Assembly: GCA_023388175.1 (NCBI GenBank)
Contig: JAEWGT010000008.1
Coordinates: 186,001-250,000 of the forward strand
DNA length: 64,000 nt
Direction: 5' to 3'
From: Pseudomonadota bacterium
GTDB lineage: Bacteria; Pseudomonadota; Alphaproteobacteria; Rhizobiales; Devosiaceae
Part shown: positions 17,512 through 26,081 of the stretch, in pieces
Position numbering within the stretch: position 1 is the first letter of the stretch
Layout: each line of letters opens with the position of its first letter
Made by a program: the position numbers and the translations under genes
Notes under the pieces: model-generated
Databases searched by the model: none
What the model was told of the DNA's origin: nothing
The model's input: only the letters and a program-made list of their open reading frames with translations

Positions 17512-18890
17512 TCCCAGGCCTTGAGATCTTCCAGCGCCCGGCTGGTGATTGCGCGGCGCTTGGCCATGGTCTTTTCCGGCCCGCGCCAGCGCTTGACACC
17601 TTCGGGCTTGGTGACCGTCACTTCGGGGAACAGGCCAAAATTGACATTCATCGGCTGAAAGCTGCGGGCGCCGCTATAGCTTTCGGCTTCGAGATGCCCA
17701 CCCGTAATATGGCCGATCAATGCGCCCAGCGCCGTTGTCGCGGGCGGCATGGCATGTGTCTTACCCATTGCTTCGGCCGCAGTCAGCCGCCCGGTGATCA
17801 GTCCGCAGGCCGCGCTTTCGACATAGCCCTCAACGCCGGTCACTTGTCCGGCAAAGCGAATGCGCGGATCAATTTTCAGTTTAAGATCGCCTGACAAGAC
17901 TTTTGGCGAATTGATGAATGTGTTGCGGTGCAATCCGCCGAGCCGCGCGAACTGGGCGTTTTCAAGGCCCGGTATCATGCGGAAGATCTCAGCCTGAATC
18001 CCGTAGCGCATCTTTGTCTGGAACCCGACCATGTTCCAGAGCGTGCCCAGCGCATTGTCCTGCCGAAGCTGCACGATGGCATACGGTTTGACGGTCGGGT
18101 TACGCGGATTGGTCAGGCCCACTGGCTTCATCGGCCCATGGCGCAGCGTTTCGGCGCCGCGCTCGGCCATGACCTCGATGGGCAGGCAGCCATCGAAGTA
18201 GGGGACCTTTTCCCAATCCTTGAATTCATGCAGTGGCGCGGTCTTCAGCGCTTCGACAAAGGCATAATACTGATCTCGGTCCATCGGCAGGTTAAGATAA
18301 TCCGCGCCGGTGCCGCCTGGCCCCGCCTTGTCATAGCGCGACTGCTTCCAGGCGATGTCGTGATTGATGCTGTCATAGTGGACGATGGGTGCAATCGCGT
18401 CGAAGAAGGCAAGTGAATCCTCTCCGGTCTTTTCAAGCACCGCTTCGGCCAGCGCTGGCGACGTCAGAGGCCCCGTTGCGATGATGACATGCTTCCAGTC
18501 ACCGGGCGGCCAGCCCGCGATTTCCTCGCGCACGATGGTGATATTGGGGTGATTGGAGATCGCCTCGGTCACCGCAGCCGAAAATCCGTTGCGGTCCACG
18601 GCCAGCGCACCACCGGCCGGCAGCTTGTGCTGGTCAGCCGCCTGCATGATCAGCGAGTTGCAGCGCCGCATTTCCTCATGCAGCAGCCCGACTGCATTCT
18701 GCTCGTAATCGTCCGAGCGGAAGGAGTTGGAACAGACCAGCTCTGCAAAATCGTCGGTGTGGTGGGCATCGGTGCCTTTGACCCCGCGCATTTCGTGCAG
18801 GATAACTTTGACGCCCGCTTCAGCGGCCTGCCAGGCGGCTTCCGATCCGGCGAGACCGCCGCCGATGATGTGAATGACTTCGTGTGACAT
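17508..18890 (-). CDS. trmFO: Methylenetetrahydrofolate-tRNA-(uracil-5)-methyltransferase TrmFO
   Basis: Folate- and FAD-dependent enzyme that makes ribothymidine at position 54 of tRNA. The 460-residue protein begins MSHEVIHIIGGGLAGSEAAW, an FAD dinucleotide-binding fold. Cys53 (AELVCSNSFRSD) matches the catalytic Cys53 of the Bacillus enzyme, and a second conserved Cys (about 235) is in YFDGCLPIEVMAERG. ATG 18890 is preferred to an upstream start at 18926 because the GGG motif then falls in the standard place. It is coupled to the downstream thioesterase. Confidence 0.95.
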   Translation of the reverse strand: MSHEVIHIIGGGLAGSEAAWQAAEAGVKVILHEMRGVKGTDAHHTDDFAELVCSNSFRSDDYEQNAVGLLHEEMRRCNSLIMQAADQHKLPAGGALAVDRNGFSAAVTEAISNHPNITIVREEIAGWPPGDWKHVIIATGPLTSPALAEAVLEKTGEDSLAFFDAIAPIVHYDSINHDIAWKQSRYDKAGPGGTGADYLNLPMDRDQYYAFVEALKTAPLHEFKDWEKVPYFDGCLPIEVMAERGAETLRHGPMKPVGLTNPRNPTVKPYAIVQLRQDNALGTLWNMVGFQTKMRYGIQAEIFRMIPGLENAQFARLGGLHRNTFINSPKVLSGDLKLKIDPRIRFAGQVTGVEGYVESAACGLITGRLTAAEAMGKTHAMPPATTALGALIGHITGGHLEAESYSGARSFQPMNVNFGLFPEVTVTKPEGVKRWRGPEKTMAKRRAITSRALEDLKAWE

Positions 18891-19028
18891 GCCCTGCGAG
18901 ATACCAAGCGGCAGGACTGCGCGCAATCACTCTTGGGGCGCGCTCAACGCCAACAGCCTGTCAGCGTATTCGCTGCAAAGGTGAAAACTGCGACGGGCGC
19001 GCAAGGCAGTGCGGCTCTCACACTATAA

Positions 19029-19066
19029 AAAACAAAACGCCCGCGTCTCAGTGAGAAGCGAGCGTT
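19029..19066 (-). terminator. Rho-independent terminator for the DUF1127 gene
   Basis: Read on the minus strand, AACGC at 19066-19062 pairs with GCGTT at 19040-19036, with inner CGC/GCG and GAGA/TCTC pairings, followed by TTTTGTTTTTT. It lies 28 bases after the stop at 19094. Confidence 0.8.
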
Positions 19067-19093
19067 CGGTTTGTAGTAAAAATGCCGTCGAAC

Positions 19094-19243
19094 TTAGAGC
19101 GAGCTGGCATGATCACGAGCAATGCGGCTGATATCAGTACGCGCAATGCCGAGGTCATTGAGCTGACGATTGTCGAGAGCGGCGAGCTCACGAACCGTCT
19201 GCTGGTAGGCGGCCCACTTCTTGAAAGTCTTGCGGATGTCCAT
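19094..19243 (-). CDS. DUF1127 small protein
   Basis: A 49-residue protein, MDIRKTFKKWAAYQQTVREL followed by the DUF1127 signature LAALDNRQLNDLGIARTDIS. AAAGGAGA sits 7 bases upstream of the ATG, an excellent ribosome-binding site that fixes the start (a longer reading to 19288 is rejected). DUF1127 proteins are numerous in Hyphomicrobiales; small Arg-rich members in Agrobacterium and Rhodobacter affect RNA turnover and phosphate or stress physiology. Function here is inference only. It has its own terminator, so it is monocistronic. Confidence 0.88.
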   Translation of the reverse strand: MDIRKTFKKWAAYQQTVRELAALDNRQLNDLGIARTDISRIARDHASSL

Positions 19244-19386
19244 TTGAAATCTCCTTTCGCTTACGAGTTTGAAGATAGTGAAGCCCAACCCGATTGAGCA
19301 GATAGAGATTAGTCAAAGAAGCTATGCGTTTTGTGCAAGGCGTACGCAGTGCCTGTTCATTCATCATTCAGGCTTGCGGCAAGCAT

Positions 19387-19416
19387 ATGGCCGCCGGGTG
19401 GCCATCCGGCGGCCAT
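19387..19416 (-). terminator. Hairpin downstream of the second DUF1127-like gene
   Basis: Perfect 11-base inverted repeat ATGGCCGCCGG (19387-19397) / CCGGCGGCCAT (19406-19416) with an 8-base loop. It follows the stop at 19445 on the minus strand. It lacks a T run, so it may be a processing or stability hairpin rather than a classical terminator. Confidence 0.5.
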
Positions 19417-19444
19417 GAAAGATGGTTAGCGGAAAGTGAATGGA

Positions 19445-19597
19445 TCAGCGGTCGAAGAGTGACCGGGTCATCTTGCTGAAGTCCGGACCCGAAATCCCCA
19501 GAATGTCGGCGTCTCGGGTGGATGGGACGTCCATTTCACGCAGAGTCTGCTTGATATCGATGAGGCGCTTCAGACGCCAGGCGGCACGTATGAACAT
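19445..19597 (-). CDS. Second DUF1127-like small protein (divergent)
   Basis: A 50-residue reading frame, MFIRAAWRLKRLIDIKQTLR followed by EMDVPSTRDADILGISGPDF and a basic end. It keeps the DUF1127 layout (basic N-terminal helix, then a D-I-L-G-I-S motif like the D-L-G-I-A/S of the family) but the central L-x-x-L-D-D-R-x-L-x-D element is degenerate. GAGGG lies about 10 bases upstream of the ATG. It is tandem to the first DUF1127 gene and divergent from mipZ. Codon pattern and hairpin support a real gene, but it is short. Confidence 0.65.
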   Translation of the reverse strand: MFIRAAWRLKRLIDIKQTLREMDVPSTRDADILGISGPDFSKMTRSLFDR

Positions 19598-19609
19598 GGT
19601 ACGAGATCC

Positions 19610-19636
19610 CTCGCTTGTCAGTGCAGTGCAAGCGAG
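19610..19636. promoter_or_regulatory. Perfect dyad between the DUF1127-like gene and mipZ
   Basis: CTCGCTTG (19610-19617) and CAAGCGAG (19629-19636) form a perfect 8-base inverted repeat around 11 bases. It overlaps the ribosome-binding region of the minus-strand small gene and lies in the 5' region of mipZ, so it could be an operator or an mRNA hairpin. Confidence 0.4.
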
Positions 19637-19789
19637 ATGATGAACCGATTTGCCGGACGCTGCTATGCCCTATTGCTCAGGCGTTGCATGCGCGATCTGC
19701 ATGGCATTTTCACGATGGCGTGGCATTGGTTCGATAATGACAATTCCCCTTGTGCGATAAGGCCCAAAGCAACACACTCCGGCCAATTG

Positions 19790-20704
19790 ATGAGCGAGGA
19801 TTCGTGTTTGCGGCAGGGTGCGCATGTCATTGTCGTTGGCAATGAGAAGGGTGGTTCGGGTAAGTCGACCACAGCCTTCCACTTGGCTATTTTCCTTTTG
19901 TATCAAGGTCATAAGGTCGCGTCTATCGACGCAGACAGTCGGCAGCAGACGCTGACTCACTATGTTCGCAACCGGCGCGACTGGGCGCGATCGCACAGTC
20001 TGAACCTGCCGCACACCACCCATTTCCATCTGCCGCTGGCGCGCGGGGATTCGGTTCGGGAGAACCACCGCATCGAATTTGACCTGTTCCGCCAGGCCAT
20101 TGGCGAGGTTGAAGGAAAAGTCGATTTCATCGTCATCGACACCCCTGGATTCGATACAAATCTCAGTCGCCTCGCGCATTCGCTGGCCGATACATTGATC
20201 ACGCCGGTCAATGACAGTCTCATCGATCTGAGCGTCATGGCGCAGGTCGATCCGGTGACCGGCGAGCCGCGCGATCTCAGCCACTATGCGCGTCTGGTGC
20301 AGCGGGCCCGCTCGGAACGCTTGTCCATCGATGGCCGCAATATCGACTGGGTCTTGGTCAGGAACCGGATTTCCATGCTCTCGTCGCGTAACATGCGGCA
20401 GGTACAGACCATGCTGGAGCGCATTGCAATGCGTCTTGGCTGCCGCGTCGCCGATGGCATTGCCGAACGCGTGATCTTCCGCTCGCTGTTCGCCACCGGC
20501 ATGACCGTGTTCGATCCGCTGGATGAGGACCTGTTGGGCGGCGTGCCCTCGATGTCGCATATGAGCGCGCGGCAGGAATATCGCGCACTCGTCACGGCGC
20601 TCAATTTGCCGGACAGGCAGCGCACCGAGGCGCGACGGGCCGTGCTGGCCAGCCAGAACAGCGACGCGAACCGCTTCGCCCACATGGCGCGCAGCGAAAC
20701 CTGA
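19790..20704 (+). CDS. mipZ: Division-plane positioning ATPase MipZ (ParA family)
   Basis: ParA-type ATPase that forms a gradient from the ParB-bound poles and blocks FtsZ assembly there, placing the division site at mid-cell. 304 residues. The deviant Walker A VIVVGNEKGGSGKST starts at about residue 14, followed by IDADSRQQT, FIVIDTPGFDTNLSRLAH, and the MipZ-specific LITPVNDSLIDLSVM, DWVLVRNR and ARQEYRALVTALNLP stretches, which match Caulobacter MipZ. I chose ATG 19790; the open frame extends upstream to 19637 but that part has no family similarity. Confidence 0.92.
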   Translation: MSEDSCLRQGAHVIVVGNEKGGSGKSTTAFHLAIFLLYQGHKVASIDADSRQQTLTHYVRNRRDWARSHSLNLPHTTHFHLPLARGDSVRENHRIEFDLFRQAIGEVEGKVDFIVIDTPGFDTNLSRLAHSLADTLITPVNDSLIDLSVMAQVDPVTGEPRDLSHYARLVQRARSERLSIDGRNIDWVLVRNRISMLSSRNMRQVQTMLERIAMRLGCRVADGIAERVIFRSLFATGMTVFDPLDEDLLGGVPSMSHMSARQEYRALVTALNLPDRQRTEARRAVLASQNSDANRFAHMARSET

Positions 20705-20722
20705 AAGGGCGCGTGTCAGGCG

Positions 20723-21139
20723 TCAGCCGCGTGCATAGGCAATCTTGCGACTATCTTCCGCCGCGACTGCGGTTTCGCGAGAATCGTAGATCGTGCGCGC
20801 CTCAATGATCGCGTGATGGTTTTCCGCCGACCAGTCCCAGAGCGAGCCAATGGGGCCCTGCAACGTCTTGCCGAGCTCCGTCAGGCTGTATTCCACGCGC
20901 GGCGGAACCTCCGGGTAAATGGTGCGTGTGACCAAGCCGTCGCGTTCAAGATTACGCAGGGTGAGGGTCAACATGCGCTGCGACACGCCATTGATCATGC
21001 GCTTGAGTTCATTGAAGCGCAGCGTGCCGTTGCGACCCAACATGCCCACCACCATGACGCTCCACTTGTCGCCAATCCGGTTGAGCACATCCGACATAGC
21101 GGAGCAGTTTGCGACCTGCGATGTGTCGGTCAGTGACAT
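20723..21139 (-). CDS. HxlR-family transcriptional regulator
   Basis: Winged-helix DNA-binding regulator of 138 residues. The typical HxlR core is visible: Cys near residue 12 in NCSAMSDVLNRIGDKWS, then LRFNELKRMINGVSQRML for the recognition helix and a wing RVEYSLTELGKTL. AAGGAGG seven bases upstream fixes ATG 21139. It is divergent from a DoxX-family gene, the common arrangement in which an HxlR protein controls a redox-related DoxX or oxidoreductase gene. GTTACT repeats in the shared intergenic space are candidate binding sites. Confidence 0.9.
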   Translation of the reverse strand: MSLTDTSQVANCSAMSDVLNRIGDKWSVMVVGMLGRNGTLRFNELKRMINGVSQRMLTLTLRNLERDGLVTRTIYPEVPPRVEYSLTELGKTLQGPIGSLWDWSAENHHAIIEARTIYDSRETAVAAEDSRKIAYARG

Positions 21140-21159
21140 TTCTGTGCCTCCTTGCATCG

Positions 21160-21201
21160 GTTACTGAGGCACAAATATAAACACAGTTACTTGTTGTTAC
21201 C
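21160..21201. promoter_or_regulatory. GTTAC repeats in the hxlR/doxX divergent region
   Basis: GTTACT at 21160-21165 and 21186-21191 and GTTACC at 21196-21201 are direct repeats lying between the two divergent starts, with AT-rich DNA between the first two. They are candidate operator half-sites for the HxlR protein. Confidence 0.35.
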
Positions 21202-21252
21202 AGTGTCGAAAATCACTTGGTGCGGGAACCAGACATGACGGGGAGGAATGGC

Positions 21253-21645
21253 ATGAAAAACTGGAACATGGGTCTTTGGGTGGCGCAGGCTGTGCTGGCG
21301 GCCGTGTATGCAATGGCGGGCTTCATGAAGATCAGCCAGCCGATAGATGCGCTTGTGGCGTCGGGCATGGGCTATGCCGGCGATTATCCTGAGCTTTTGA
21401 CCCGCTTCATCGGGTCTGCCGAACTGCTGGGCGCATTCGGCATTATCCTGCCGGCATTGCTGCGTATCATGCCGGTGCTGACGCCGCTGGCGGCGCTCGG
21501 GTTTTCCATCATACAGGTGCTGGCTTTCGCCCTGCATTTCAGCCGTGGCGAGTTCGGCATTTTGCCGGTCAATCTGGTTCTGCTGGCGCTTTCGTTGTTC
21601 GTGCTCTGGGGGCGAAGCCGAAAGGCGCCAATCGCGCCGCGCTGA
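21253..21645 (+). CDS. DoxX-family membrane protein
   Basis: Four-helix inner-membrane protein of 130 residues: WVAQAVLAAVYAMAGFMK, a central FIGSAELLGAFGIILPALL, LTPLAALGFSIIQVLAFAL and NLVLLALSLFVLWG, matching the DoxX/DUF4870-like four-helix layout. GGGGAGG ends 6 bases before ATG 21253, which I prefer to the earlier possible start at 21217. Family members take part in quinone-linked or thiol-stress reactions, but substrate is unknown. Probably controlled by the divergent HxlR gene. Confidence 0.85.
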   Translation: MKNWNMGLWVAQAVLAAVYAMAGFMKISQPIDALVASGMGYAGDYPELLTRFIGSAELLGAFGIILPALLRIMPVLTPLAALGFSIIQVLAFALHFSRGEFGILPVNLVLLALSLFVLWGRSRKAPIAPR

Positions 21646-21737
21646 ACCAGCCTTAAATGCCGAACGCGATCAATTGACAGCCCCGTTCCGGGGCTGTCTT
21701 CGTTACACTTGGAAAAATCAAGAAGAAGGCGGTCCAA

Positions 21738-24194
21738 ATGGCCGAAAAGATCGACGATCTGCTGGTGCAGATGAGCCTGGAGGAAAAAGTGTCCATCCTG
21801 TCCGGGGAGGACTTCTGGTCCGTTCCGGCGGTGCAGCGGCTTGGGATTGGCAAGCTGCGGGTTACCGATGGCCCCAATGGAGCGCGTGGCGGTGGTTCGC
21901 TGATTGGCGGGGTCAAGTCGGCCAGCTTTCCGGTGGGTATCGCGCTCGGCGCAACCTGGAATGCGGCTCTTGTCGAAGACGTGGGAGCGGCTCTGGCCGA
22001 TGAGGTGAAATCGAAAGGCGCGCATATGTTGCTGGCGCCCACGGTCAATATACATCGCTCGGTGACCAACGGCCGAAACTTCGAATGCTATTCCGAAGAT
22101 CCGATCCTGTCGGCGACGCTGGCAACCAGCTATGTAAATGGTCTGCAGGGGCAGGGGATCGGCGCAACCATCAAGCATTTCGTAGGCAATGAAAGCGAGA
22201 TCGAACGCACGACCATGTCGAGCGAGATCGACGAGCGGGCGTTGCGGGAAATCTATCTGATCCCGTTTGAATGGGCCGTGAAAAAGGCCGGCACATGGGG
22301 CGTGATGAGCTCCTACAACAGACTGAATGGCACCTATACATCCGAGCATGACTGGCTTCTCGGCACGGTGCTGCGCGAGGAATGGGGCTATGATGGCATC
22401 GTCATGTCGGACTGGTTCGGCAGCCATTCCACTTCCGCCAGTCTCAATGCGGGGCTTGATCTGGAAATGCCCGGACCGCCGCGCGATCGCGGACAGAAAC
22501 TGATCGCCGCTGTGCGCTCTGGCGACGTTGGTGAAGATGTTCTCGATCAGCGCGTCCTGGCCATGCTGCGGCTGATGGAGCGTGTCGGCTCGCTGGACGA
22601 TCATCGCCCCCATGAAGAACACGCAGACGACCGCCCGGAACATCGGGCGCTGATCCGCCGCGCAGGGGCCGAGGCCGCGGTATTGCTCAAGAATAACGGT
22701 GCGCTGCCATTGTCCGGCAATGGCAGGATTGCGGTCATCGGTCCAAATGCCAAGATCGCGCAGATCATGGGCGGTGGTTCGGCGCAGCTTAACGCCCATT
22801 ATCGCGTCTCGCCCTATGAGGGGCTGGTTTCGGCGCTGGGCGAAGACCGGCTGGCCTATGCCGCGGGATGTACCAATCACCGCTTCGAGCCGCTGCTGCG
22901 GGGCAATTTCAAAGTCGAATATTTCGCCAACCAGGATTTGTCCGGCGAGCCGGTGCATATTGGAAGCCAGGACGAAGCCCAGGCATTCTGGATCGGCCAT
23001 GTCGGCGGCGGCAAGGTTGATCCGCTACATTTTTCTGCCCGTATCAGCGGGATTTTCAGGTCGGAGACGAGCGGCGAATACCGGGTCGGTATCTATTCGG
23101 CGGGCTTCACCAAGGTCTATGTCGATGGGACGCTGGTTGCAGACGCCTGGACCAACTGGAGCAAGGGCCGCACCTTCTTTGAGGAAGGGTGTGACGAAGT
23201 CGTTGGCACGATCCAGCTTGAAGCAGGCCGCGATCATGAGGTGGTGATTGAATTTGCCACCAAGGAGTTCGCCACATTGGGACTGGCCGCCTTTGCCTGC
23301 GGCATTGGCTTGCCCCTGGGCGACGCGGCGATTGCCGAGGCCGCAGAGGCCGCGCGCAACGCCGAGACGGCCCTGGTATTTATCGGACGGAACGGGGAAT
23401 GGGATACCGAAGGCAGCGATCTGCCCGGCATAGCATTGCCCGGACGCCAGAACGAACTTGTCGAGGCGGTTGTCGCTGCCAATCCGAATACGATCGTGGT
23501 GCTGCAATCGGGTGGCCCGGTGGAAATGCCGTGGATCAGCAAGGTCGCCGCCGTGCTGTCGGCCTGGTATCCGGGGCAGGAGGCCGGCAATGCCATTGCC
23601 GATGTGCTGACCGGCGCGGCGGACCCTGGCGGGCGCCTTCCGCAGACTTTTCCCGTTCGCTGGGCCGATAATCCGGCGCATAGCCAGGACCGAGAGGTCT
23701 ATCCTGGTCTTGATGGCAAGGTGCGCTACGAAGAGGGAATCTTTGTCGGCTACCGGCATTATGACCGGTTGGGCATGACGCCACTTTATCCCTTCGGCTT
23801 CGGTCTCAGCTATACCAGCTTTGCCCTGTCCGGTCTCACAATCGATGACAGTCGCTTTGAAAGTGACGGCGATCTGGTGGTCAGCCTATCGGTCACCAAT
23901 ACCGGCGCACGCAAGGGTTCGGCGGTGGTGCAGCTCTATGTCTCGGACGATGCCGCCAGCGCGCCGCGTCCGCACAAGGAGTTGAAAGGCTTCGACAAGC
24001 TCGCCCTTGACCCTGGCGAGACCCGCTCTGTCACGCTGCTGCTCGATGCGCGGGCTTTCGCCTATTATCGCGTTGCCGAGCATGACTGGCTGGTCGAGCC
24101 AGGGCAATTCACCATCCGCGTCGGCTTGTCATCGGCAGATCTGCCGCTGGTGGCGGCAGTCGAGAAGCAATCGGCACTGGCGCTGCCAGTCTAG
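21738..24194 (+). CDS. Glycoside hydrolase family 3 beta-glucosidase with PA14 domain
   Basis: Hydrolyses terminal beta-linked glucose or related sugars from oligosaccharides. 818 residues, no signal peptide, so likely cytoplasmic. N-terminal GH3 barrel with VTDGPNGARG and the nucleophile Asp225 in IVMSDWFGSHS; KHFVGNESE is also standard. A PA14 domain is inserted at about 389-508 (FKVEYFANQDLSG ... GEYRVGIYSAGFTKVYVDG) inside the second alpha/beta domain, which continues with IGRNGEWDTEGSDL. A C-terminal fibronectin III-like domain ends the chain. The overall build is that of PA14-containing BglX-type enzymes. It stands alone and overlaps the convergent DJ-1 gene by four bases. Confidence 0.92.
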   Translation: MAEKIDDLLVQMSLEEKVSILSGEDFWSVPAVQRLGIGKLRVTDGPNGARGGGSLIGGVKSASFPVGIALGATWNAALVEDVGAALADEVKSKGAHMLLAPTVNIHRSVTNGRNFECYSEDPILSATLATSYVNGLQGQGIGATIKHFVGNESEIERTTMSSEIDERALREIYLIPFEWAVKKAGTWGVMSSYNRLNGTYTSEHDWLLGTVLREEWGYDGIVMSDWFGSHSTSASLNAGLDLEMPGPPRDRGQKLIAAVRSGDVGEDVLDQRVLAMLRLMERVGSLDDHRPHEEHADDRPEHRALIRRAGAEAAVLLKNNGALPLSGNGRIAVIGPNAKIAQIMGGGSAQLNAHYRVSPYEGLVSALGEDRLAYAAGCTNHRFEPLLRGNFKVEYFANQDLSGEPVHIGSQDEAQAFWIGHVGGGKVDPLHFSARISGIFRSETSGEYRVGIYSAGFTKVYVDGTLVADAWTNWSKGRTFFEEGCDEVVGTIQLEAGRDHEVVIEFATKEFATLGLAAFACGIGLPLGDAAIAEAAEAARNAETALVFIGRNGEWDTEGSDLPGIALPGRQNELVEAVVAANPNTIVVLQSGGPVEMPWISKVAAVLSAWYPGQEAGNAIADVLTGAADPGGRLPQTFPVRWADNPAHSQDREVYPGLDGKVRYEEGIFVGYRHYDRLGMTPLYPFGFGLSYTSFALSGLTIDDSRFESDGDLVVSLSVTNTGARKGSAVVQLYVSDDAASAPRPHKELKGFDKLALDPGETRSVTLLLDARAFAYYRVAEHDWLVEPGQFTIRVGLSSADLPLVAAVEKQSALALPV

Positions 24195-24760
24195 GCAGCC
24201 TGATGTTCGGCGGCATAGAGGCCGAGATAGAAGTCGAGGTCGCCATTGGCCAGGCCCAAAGATGTCAGCACCGCGCCCATGAAACTCACGGGAGCGGTGC
24301 CCGGCGCCGTAACGATCCGCCGGTCGAGCACGGCGCGGGATGAGCCGATGAAATGGGCTGTTCCTGCATATCCCGTATCGGGCAGGCTTTCGGGGCCATT
24401 GGCTGTATGCCGGACGTCATCAAGCAGTCCGGCCTGCGCCAGAGCAAGCACGCCGTCGCATATGCCGGCGACGGTCTTGCCCGCCGCATGCGCGCGGCGC
24501 AGCAGTTCGGACAGATCCGGCGCGGCCGGCGTGGTCCAGATCGTGCCGCCATTGACCAGAATGGCGTCCACTTGCCCGACATCGATATCTTCGATCGCCA
24601 GTTGGGGAGTGACCCGCATGCCGCCGGCAGAGGTCAGCGCCTCGCCGCCCGGCGCCGCAAAGCTGGTTTCGATGCGGTAATATTCGCGCGCGCCTGCATT
24701 GAGCAGCGCGGTTTCCCAGTCGGCAAAGCCGGGGGTAAGAATGGTGACGATCCTGGTCAT
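24191..24760 (-). CDS. DJ-1/PfpI family protein
   Basis: Class I glutamine amidotransferase-like protein of 189 residues. Segments visible: MTRIVTILTPGFADWETALL with the conserved acidic residue near the start, DAILVNGGTIW, and the nucleophile-elbow Cys in VAGICDGVLALAQAGLLD. The family includes glyoxalases, deglycase-like chaperones and amidases, so exact activity is open. GGAG 8 bases upstream supports ATG 24760; an extended reading from 24826 is not needed. It overlaps the 3' end of the beta-glucosidase gene at CTAG, where both stops are read from the same palindrome. Confidence 0.85.
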   Translation of the reverse strand: MTRIVTILTPGFADWETALLNAGAREYYRIETSFAAPGGEALTSAGGMRVTPQLAIEDIDVGQVDAILVNGGTIWTTPAAPDLSELLRRAHAAGKTVAGICDGVLALAQAGLLDDVRHTANGPESLPDTGYAGTAHFIGSSRAVLDRRIVTAPGTAPVSFMGAVLTSLGLANGDLDFYLGLYAAEHQAA

Positions 24761-24917
24761 CGGAAAACTCCATTGGTTTATCCGACCATCTGCCGAGGCA
24801 ATGACAATCCCTGTCAGCACTTTCACATGGCTGTCAGCCGGGCCGGGCTTCCTTGAGCTTGCCTTAAGCCGCTGTTAAGAGAAGCGCCGTTCACGTCCTG
24901 CCACGGAGTTTTCCGGT

Positions 24918-26078
24918 TTGATCCTTGCCCGCCGTCTCGTTCTGGCCCTTCTGCTGACGCTTTGCGGCTTGCTGCCCGCATGGGCAAACCCGCTGCTGCT
25001 GGTCGATCGTTCCAATTTGCAGGTGCTTTATGCGCAGGATGCCGGTCGGCCATGGCACCCTGCCTCGCTGACCAAGCTCATGACCGCCTATGTGGTTTTC
25101 GAGGAAATCGCCAATGGCACTGTCACGCTCGATACGCCGGTGACCATTTCGCGAAAGGCGTTCAATCAGGCGCCGAGCAAATCCGGTCTTGCCGTGGATT
25201 CGTCGGTGTCCATGAAGGATGCGCTGTATATCCTGATCGTGAAATCGGCGAACGATATTGCCGTCGCCATCGCCGAGACGGTGGCCGGAAGCGAAGACAA
25301 TTTCGTGCTCAAGATGAACGATGTGGCCCGTCGCATGGGGCTGACCGGCAGTCACTTTGTGAACTCACATGGGCTGCACGACGCCGCGCAGGTCACCACC
25401 GCGCGCGATCTGGCTGTGCTGTCGCTGTATATTGAGCAGAGCTTCCCACAATATATGCCGATGTTCGCCACCGGGGTTGTGACAATCGGCAAGACGCGGA
25501 TGGAGTCCAATAACGGCCTGCTGGAAGGCTTTGCGGGCACAACCGGAATGAAGACAGGCTATGTCTGCGCATCCGGTCTCAATCTCGTCGCCACGGTGGA
25601 TCGCGGCGGGCGCCAATTGCTGGCTGTGGTTCTGGGCGGGTCTTCGGGCCGCGACCGCAATGAGCGCGCGGCCGAGCTTTTTCTCAACGGCATCAACGGC
25701 CGGGTGAATCCGACGGGTCAGACGGTGCTGACCATGGCCAATAGCGGCGGATCGCCGACCGACATGCGTCCAAATATCTGCGGCAAGGATGCTGCTGCTT
25801 ATGTGAAGGCGCAGGAAGCGGCGTTTCCCATGGGCCTCAAGGACCAGCCGAGCTATCTGACCGACACGGTCGCCTTGCGGGAATATCAGGCGGTCGATCT
25901 GGGCCGGGTGCGCAACAATATCGCGCTGCCGCGCCCGCGACCGGCGCATGTCCCGATGTTTCCGGTCACGGCGCCGACCGTGGAAAGCGCCAATATCGAT
26001 GAGGTTTTGCGTCCGGGCCTGACAACCACAGGCGGGGTCAATGTGGCCATGCCCCGGCCTCGCCCCGCCGATCTCTGA
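24918..26078 (+). CDS. D-alanyl-D-alanine carboxypeptidase (DacF-like PBP)
   Basis: Low-molecular-weight penicillin-binding protein that trims the terminal D-Ala from peptidoglycan stem peptides in the periplasm. 386 residues with an N-terminal signal (LVLALLLTLCGLLPAWA). The three active-site motifs are complete: SLTK (Ser50, Lys53), SAN (110-112) and KTG (212-214). After about residue 300 a non-catalytic tail carries two copies of PRPRPA, one near the middle and one at the end. The TTG at 24918 is chosen because GGAG lies 8 bases upstream and no in-frame ATG precedes the signal peptide. Confidence 0.9.
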   Translation: MILARRLVLALLLTLCGLLPAWANPLLLVDRSNLQVLYAQDAGRPWHPASLTKLMTAYVVFEEIANGTVTLDTPVTISRKAFNQAPSKSGLAVDSSVSMKDALYILIVKSANDIAVAIAETVAGSEDNFVLKMNDVARRMGLTGSHFVNSHGLHDAAQVTTARDLAVLSLYIEQSFPQYMPMFATGVVTIGKTRMESNNGLLEGFAGTTGMKTGYVCASGLNLVATVDRGGRQLLAVVLGGSSGRDRNERAAELFLNGINGRVNPTGQTVLTMANSGGSPTDMRPNICGKDAAAYVKAQEAAFPMGLKDQPSYLTDTVALREYQAVDLGRVRNNIALPRPRPAHVPMFPVTAPTVESANIDEVLRPGLTTTGGVNVAMPRPRPADL

Positions 26079-26081
26079 GCG

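Noticed and set aside
19082..19297. 71-codon plus-strand frame over the DUF1127 gene
   Set aside because: The minus-strand frame has a perfect ribosome-binding site, DUF1127 motif and terminator.
21384..23000. 538-codon minus-strand frame spanning doxX and the beta-glucosidase gene
   Set aside because: Antisense artefact of codon bias; both plus-strand genes are clear family members.
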